A DNA stretch of 64,000 nt from positions 42,570,559-42,634,558 of the forward strand of contig CM055822.1 of the NCBI GenBank assembly GCA_029582265.1, in the 5' to 3' direction. A model generated the notes under the pieces. The model was not told where the DNA came from and searched no databases. It saw nothing but the letters and a program-made list of their open reading frames with translations. Each line of letters opens with the position of its first letter. The first letter of the stretch is position 1. The stretch is from Zoroaster sp. YZ-2022 (taxonomy: Eukaryota > Echinodermata > Asteroidea > Forcipulatida > Zoroasteridae). Of the stretch, positions 58,548 through 64,000 are shown piece after piece. Both the position numbers and the translations under genes were made by a program.

Positions 58548-59401
58548 CTGCAAAGTAAAATAAGGGCACTTGTAAATAGAAACTCTCAGCCAAATGTAAG
58601 CGACGGTCCCATTAAGTACAGGAACACTTTTAAATTAAACTTGCGTACAGACGTTTCGGTAGTAATTCGGTATAAAAGTGGGTAAACGGTGGTGTTACGA
58701 TACGTGTTGTCAGACAGTTGGATATTTTCCGCTCGAACCGTGAGTTTCATGGCGAGTCGTCCAGGAGGTTTAACTTCATGTTAAGATGTGAATAATACAG
58801 CTAACAGTTCCAGAAGCGACTGTTATTTTGGAAGATTTTGAAATGGACAGATTAAGTGATTCTTGTGCATTATTGAAAACCACCGTATGATCGCCGGTTG
58901 AAGTCACCAAGCTTGTCAATAATCGAACTGTGACTGTTAACAGTTTCAAGTAGACAGCCTCTGAGTGCTATCGCCGGACAGAAAGTATAAGAGTGCCGTT
59001 TGAAAGTGTAAGCCACTTTAATTGTAATTTTGATTATTTACGATCATTGTGTAAAGCTTGATTTAAACTCCGTCATAATTGTTACTCTGTATTAATTAAA
59101 CCACTTGATTAATTGTTGTTGGTGCAAATGGAGCTCGCAAAAATCGTAAATTATATCGGTAAAGGAATTGTTGGCCGTAAAATTGCGACATTTTTTTTAG
59201 ATTAATACCATTCAAATGCCATCATTAAAATTTGACCACTTTATTAATTTTGAATTACCAAATGTACACCTTATAGGCCTACCTTTAATGACATTTATGT
59301 TGTATATGTTAACAATGTATAGTTTGAAATCGTTATAACATCATCTTTAAGAGTTGCAATTAACAGTGATGAGTTGATAAAATTGGATTTTCTTAAAGGT
59401 A

Positions 59402-59575
59402 AAAGTATCGTATGGTGTTCTAAAAAGGCCACATGCACACTGCAAGAAAAGTGTGTAAGCGTCGCATTAGGATTCACGCTTCGCACTAGAAGTGTACACC
59501 ACTGCAGTTTTTTCTCGTATGAAGAGCAGTATGTGACAAAATTTCGACTAATTAATATATAATAAATGTAAATCC
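59402..59575. other. Junction between copy B and the L1 LINE
   Basis: Short unique stretch. Nothing recognised. Confidence 0.4.
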
Positions 59576-59606
<31 letters not shown>

Positions 59607-59736
59607 TATATATATTTTTTTTAAAGTTTCTTTTATCCCGGGGATAACAATTTACTATCAATAGTTCATAATCAATCATTTAACATTTAAACGCTGAGAT
59701 TATAAGTTTATGCATAACAGTACAGGTAATTAATAC

Positions 59737-62529
59737 TTATTGGTCTTGGCAAAGTACAGAGAAGAAATCCCATTTACGGTAAAAATTCGCCATGTTATCT
59801 TTACAACTGTACATAAATTTTAACATAGAGTAATAATTCTTAAGATCTTTTTTGAAAATTGAAAGAGATGGTTTTTCCTTGGTTATTTTCCTCTTATAAA
59901 TATGGAAACGACAAATTAATAAGATCAAGTTAATAGCTTTACACTCAAAGTCAGTTTTACCAAACAAGAATACTTCATTGTCTAAGATGATGTTAAAATT
60001 AGTTTTATCCTTGATCCACGAAACAACTGAAGTATAAAAGGAAATTGTTGAGTCACATGAGCAAAACAGATGGATAAGAGTTTCCTCTTCATTGTTACCA
60101 AAGGTACATAAATTCGTGTTCGACTTGTTAATTTTGAAAATAACATAATTTGTACCTAAAATCCTGTGTGTTAGTCTATACTGGAACCATCTCAACCTAG
60201 TATCTATTGTACAATTGAAGGGAATATTAAAGACTAACGACCATTTAGAAAAACTATGGTCTGTTTGCAACTTATTGTTCCACTTAGAAATGAATGTTTA
60301 AGGTACTTTTCTGGAGGAGGTCAGGACTTAAAAAATTCTGCTCAAACCTTTTTTATCCCTGAAAATAATTTTGAAATTAAAAGGAATAAAAGGACATCGA
60401 ATAGTGCATTTTTTTTAAAGGGAACATATTTGGAAAAGCAGACTTGATAGCCCTGATCACACCTCCGTATTGCAAGAAATTAGTTCAAGGGCCTAATGTT
60501 AAACTTATTACTAAAATCTTCAAAAGAGAGGAATTTACCGTTGTCATTCAAAAGATCGAAAATATATTTGACTCCTGCCGACTCCCAATGTTTATAATAA
60601 ATACATTTTTTACACACAATAATTTTATCATTGTGCCACAGAGTGTTTGACAAAACATCTTCAGCAGTCACTGGAGTATGCGCCAGGGTGAATTTAGACC
60701 AGGATGTAAAAACATCCCTCCAGAAAAGGTTCCCATTCTTACGGGTACAAAGCAATTTCAAAGATCCCAAAGAAAACATTCCAGAAATAGTCATGATCTT
60801 ATGGTATAAGAAAACCCAACCACAACTATTGTCAGATACAAGAAGTCTGCGAAGCCAAGTGATTTTAAGGGCGTTCATGTAATCTCTAATATCTACCATA
60901 CTCCTTGGCTGTAATCTTGAACCATTTGATTTCTACTAACCCGGTCATTACCCCTCCAAATGAATTTGAAAAACATTGAATTCAAATCATTGACAGTATT
61001 GATAGGTGGATCAGGAATAGTTAAAATAAGAAAAATAACTTTAGATAGAAGTAAAGACTTGACAACAGTAATTCTACCTAGAACTGTAAGATTCCGTTTA
61101 GACCATCTCGTTATCAGATTACGTAATAAATACATTATCTTACTATAATTAAGTAAAACCATGGAATGTAGATCTGTGGAAAACTCAATATCAAGTATTT
61201 TAAAGTTCTCAAAAGGCTCCACCCAGTGGGCATTGATCTCTTCACATACTTTGTCCACACTACCTTTCTTTGAACCAATCCAAACCACATTCGTTTTATC
61301 AACATTAACTTTAAGTCCTGACATATTTGCAAACAAATCGAGAATGTTAAATGCAACCTGCATAGATTTTTCAGAACCATCAAGAAATAAAACAGTGTCA
61401 TCAGCATACTGAGATAATCGAAACTCTTTACCGGCTACCTTAGTACCCTTTAAATCTTTATCATTACATATCATTGCAAGAACCTCTACACACAAGATAA
61501 ATAAATACGGGCTAAGACCGTCACCTTGTCTACAACCTCTCTCTAATTTAAAGGATTCTGTGAGGAAACCGTTAACTAGGATCGAAAAGAGACCTGGTTG
61601 TAAAAAAATTTGATCATTTTTTTTTATAGATGGACCAAAGTTAAATTTATCCAAGATATTAAGGATAAACTCATGTGAAACTGAATCAAACGCTTTTTCA
61701 AAATCAATAGAAATTAATAGACCAGGAATGTTATCCGAATCAGTAATATCAAGTAAATCATACATTAGACGAATATCTTCACCTATAAAACGACCCGCCA
61801 TAAATCACTTTTGGCGCTCGTTAATAATATGAGGCAGACAAGATTTCAATCTTTCAGCGATACATGCAAACGCCAGTTTATAAGATGTGTTAAGGAGCGA
61901 GATAGGACGCCAATTTTTCAAAAACTGACAGGGTTTGTCCCCTTTTGGCAACAAAGTGATAATAATACCATATTTCTGAGTGACTGATAACTGGCCCGAT
62001 AAATATGCACAGTTGAGTGAACGTAGCAAAAACCAGGATAAATCAGACGAGAAAATTTTTTGTAAAATTCGAAACTAAAACCATCGGAACCTAGGGATTT
62101 ACAATTCTTACTGTTTTTTAAAGCTTACATAAGCTCGACATACGACAAAGGGCCTTCCAGGTTGTCCCGCATTGTATCTGCAAGAATTGGGCTGCCTGCT
62201 TTCTTAAAAATAGAGTTTAAATCAACAAGATCATTAACATTCCGATGGGAATACAAAGATTTGTAAAAATTCCTGGCCTCGGAAAGAATTTCATCGCATG
62301 TAATCAACCTGGAATTTACATTATTAACAACACAATTGATAGACTTACTAACAAAACCACGTTTCTCCATATTCAAATGTCTTCCATGTCCCTATCAAAA
62401 TGAACATCTTGCAAACAATAAATGGAATATTTTTATTTATTTAAGGAAATGAAAAACATCTCTACGTTTGGCCAAATTGCCCAAACCTTGGCAGTTCATC
62501 GAGGCTATAGAGAGATTACTATTAGACAT
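59737..62529 (-). pseudogene. L1-type ORF2 (endonuclease remnant, RT, Cys/His end)
   Basis: Starts MSNSNLSIASMNCQGLGN...KRRDVF and, after a frame change, IYCLQDVHFDRDMEDI, the first quarter of an APE endonuclease. This jumps at ~62375 to NMEKRGFVSKSI, normally the end of the EN-RT linker, so the catalytic centre is deleted. RT: LPKGDKPCQFLKNWRPISLL, SIDFEKAFDSV (motif A), GCRQGDGLSPYLF (B), QYADDTVLF (C). C-terminus: CTFGNNEEETLIHLFC, a CCHC-like motif with one Cys replaced by Gly. Frameshifts break it; inactive. Confidence 0.85.
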
Positions 62530-63043
62530 ATTTATCTATAGAAAAGAGGGGGTAAAAAGGAACCCTTTTTTATAAGCAAACACATTAAATACTTGTCGAT
62601 GAATGAACAAGATATATTATCAAGATACATTTCTGTACTGGAAACCAGAGGTTTTAATAAGAACCATGATAGTAGTTAAGCACACAAAATAACTATCCCG
62701 GGGTTTTGCATGTAACAATCCCAAGCCTACAACCCAAACCGCATCCAAAAAGAGCCCCCACCCCGCCATCTAGGGAGACTACCCAGATGGATCCAAGGTA
62801 AAAAACTAAGAAAAACCACAACCCCCCTAAAAAAAACTAATAAATCCAGCCAAAAAAAAGCCTCCTAAGAATACAGAAGAGCATAAGGAGAATGACGTTA
62901 GAAGCTCTCCTCATGCTCCCGAAGTAAAATTTAAAAATGAAAGTAAATTAAGAAGAAAACACCCGTGCCCAACCCAAGGTTGTAAAATATAGGCAAAAAG
63001 CTACATAAAAGTCACATTAAGTTCTTGTAAATTAGGAACTCCT

Positions 63044-63520
63044 TTAATTGTCATTGAACTTGTAGGCCTCACCGTTGCCGTGCCTCCAACGGCCAGCGAA
63101 GAAACGAAGCTTAATACCACGTTCATATAAGTTCTGTACTTCAATTTTCCAGGTCTTCTTTTCCTTCCAATCTTGTGTTGTGAGATCATCCATTATGAAT
63201 ATCTGTAACCGCTTGAGAACCTGCCTGCATTTTCTCATGACTCTCACTTTATCTTGGTAAGACAAAAATTTTATTAAGATATCTGCTGGCCTACCATCGA
63301 AGTCCTTTCCGTCCCGGTGAGCCCGTTCGATATGCGGAGGAGATTCCCAGCCGGAATGGGTACTTCGATGGTAGGCCAGTAAATCCATATATTTACTAGA
63401 AAAACCAATTATACATCTGAAGAAAGTTGTGTCGACATTGCGAACTAAACCGGTCACAAAAATGCATTGAGGTACGGATCGAGGGGCACACTTATATAGG
63501 GAGAATCCTCCTTTTAACAA
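63044..63520 (-). pseudogene. L1-type ORF1 C-terminal fragment
   Basis: 158-codon frame. PPHIERAHRDGK, RPADILIKFLSYQDKVRVM, RQVLKRLQIFIMDDLT and the following basic stretch match the RNA-binding and C-terminal domains of L1 ORF1p (IERAHR.G..RP..I..KF..Y.D....). The N-terminal coiled coil is absent, replaced by unrelated LKGGFSLYKCAPRSVPQ. It ends about 515 bases before the ORF2 start. Confidence 0.7.
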
Positions 63521-63540
63521 AGGACTCCCTCAAGTGTGAC

Positions 63541-64000
63541 GAACAAAATACCGTTGGCAGGTGCAATCTCACGTAAGGCCGAAGTGCTATGTGGTTATGG
63601 GGTAGAATCTCTTAAGCCTCAGTCACACATTCAGGATTTTTACTGCCGTCCTTGATAGGACCATTCCCGATTAAAATTTGTCAAAAGTCTGATCAAGATC
63701 CTGTGATTCGTGGCGGGAAATTCACAAATTTGTAAAAACATTTATTTAATCACGACAACAATCAGATATTGTTCAGGAAGCGTCCCGATTCAGCCGTTTC
63801 CAGCCGAATTCGTCCCGATTCTCCCGTTCTCAATCCGAATCTGATCCGATTTGTATCTTCCGCATGGTAAAACACGACCGAATCTGTCCCGACAGCGTCC
63901 CGATTCTCCCGAATGCGATCCGACAGAGATCAGACAGTGACCGGACAGTGAACCCGGCGACGCTGACGGAAGACATCCGTTAGAAAACCGTTAGTCACGT
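63541..64000. other. Window end with CGTCCCGATTC-rich repeats
   Basis: No gene. From 63640 the DNA repeats CGTCCCGATTC, TCCGAATCTG and GATCCGA motifs in both orientations, and is GC-richer than the rest. Probably the edge of another repeat that continues beyond the window. Confidence 0.4.

Larger units (their letters stand above)
46516..59401 (+). repeat. Tandem duplication, copy B
   Basis: Right copy of the duplication, collinear with 19..14318. It begins right after the promoter region of gene copy 1, giving a head-to-tail period of about 46.5 kb. The part 46516..52139 is non-coding 3' flank of gene copy 2. The foldback at 49051 and SINE dimer at 54950 are found only here. The 1.84-kb segment of A and the 12.85-kb MITE are absent. 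Confidence 0.9.
59576..63540 (-). mobile_element. L1/Tx1-type LINE with internal deletion
   Basis: Read from ~63540 down: ORF1-like frame (63520..63044), ORF2 start (62529), reverse transcriptase, C-terminal Cys/His region, then ATCCCCGGGAT, an A-run and a (TA)n tail (59576..59622). Frames are interrupted near 62.1, 61.80, 60.89 and 60.4 kb, and most of the endonuclease is missing. The 3' tail matches the truncated copy at 28886..29560. The 5' border is uncertain. Confidence 0.88.

Overview
This is animal nuclear DNA: AT-rich, intron-containing, and dense in repeats. The retroelements (an L1/Tx1-type LINE, and a CR1/jockey-type LINE with a decayed 2A-like motif), the DD41D mariner, the tRNA-derived SINEs and a PAN-domain secreted gene together suggest a marine invertebrate, perhaps an echinoderm or hemichordate. 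The taxon is an inference. No sequence search was possible.

The main host gene was assembled by eye from six minus-strand exons with GT-AG junctions and matching phases. Exon 1 (45896..45576) encodes a signal peptide and a PAN/apple-like domain. Exon 2 (43827..43782) is a 46-nt linker. Exons 3-6 (13530..13367, 10485..10310, 9015..8843, 7466..7414) encode a domain of about 185 residues seen in uncharacterised invertebrate secreted proteins. The predicted product is 310 aa. Intron 2 is about 30 kb and holds most of the mobile DNA in the window.

The window contains a head-to-tail tandem duplication with a period of about 46.5 kb. Bases ~19..14318 (copy A) are repeated at ~46516..59401 (copy B). 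Copy B carries exons 3-6 of a second gene at 58547..52140. That copy has an in-frame TAG in exon 3 and has lost a conserved Cys in exon 5, so it looks like a pseudogene. Its exons 1-2 would lie beyond 64 kb. Several elements are present in one copy only: a 1.84-kb segment and a 201-bp MITE in A; a 211-bp foldback and a SINE dimer in B.

Inside intron 2 is a large imperfect inverted repeat. Its outer arms are 14338..18833 and 28132..31886, and its inner arms are 20662..20891 plus 24441..24665 against 26071..26599. Each arm shows empty sites for insertions in the other: a DD41D mariner (14715..16150), a 5'-truncated L1 tail (28886..29560), and a 3.55-kb Helentron/HINE-like composite (20892..24440). 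A 42-bp self-complementary minisatellite with 23 units (26612..27576) lies beside the inner arm. Rightward follow nested palindromes (33-35 kb), a broken conserved ORF family (36 kb), an older mosaic copy of gene-intron sequence (37.5-38.5 kb) and a decayed CR1-like LINE (39.3-42.2 kb).

The right end (59.6-63.5 kb) is an L1-type LINE on the minus strand with most of its endonuclease deleted. A 34-nt hammerhead-like core recurs four times. No rRNA, functional tRNA or CRISPR array was seen.
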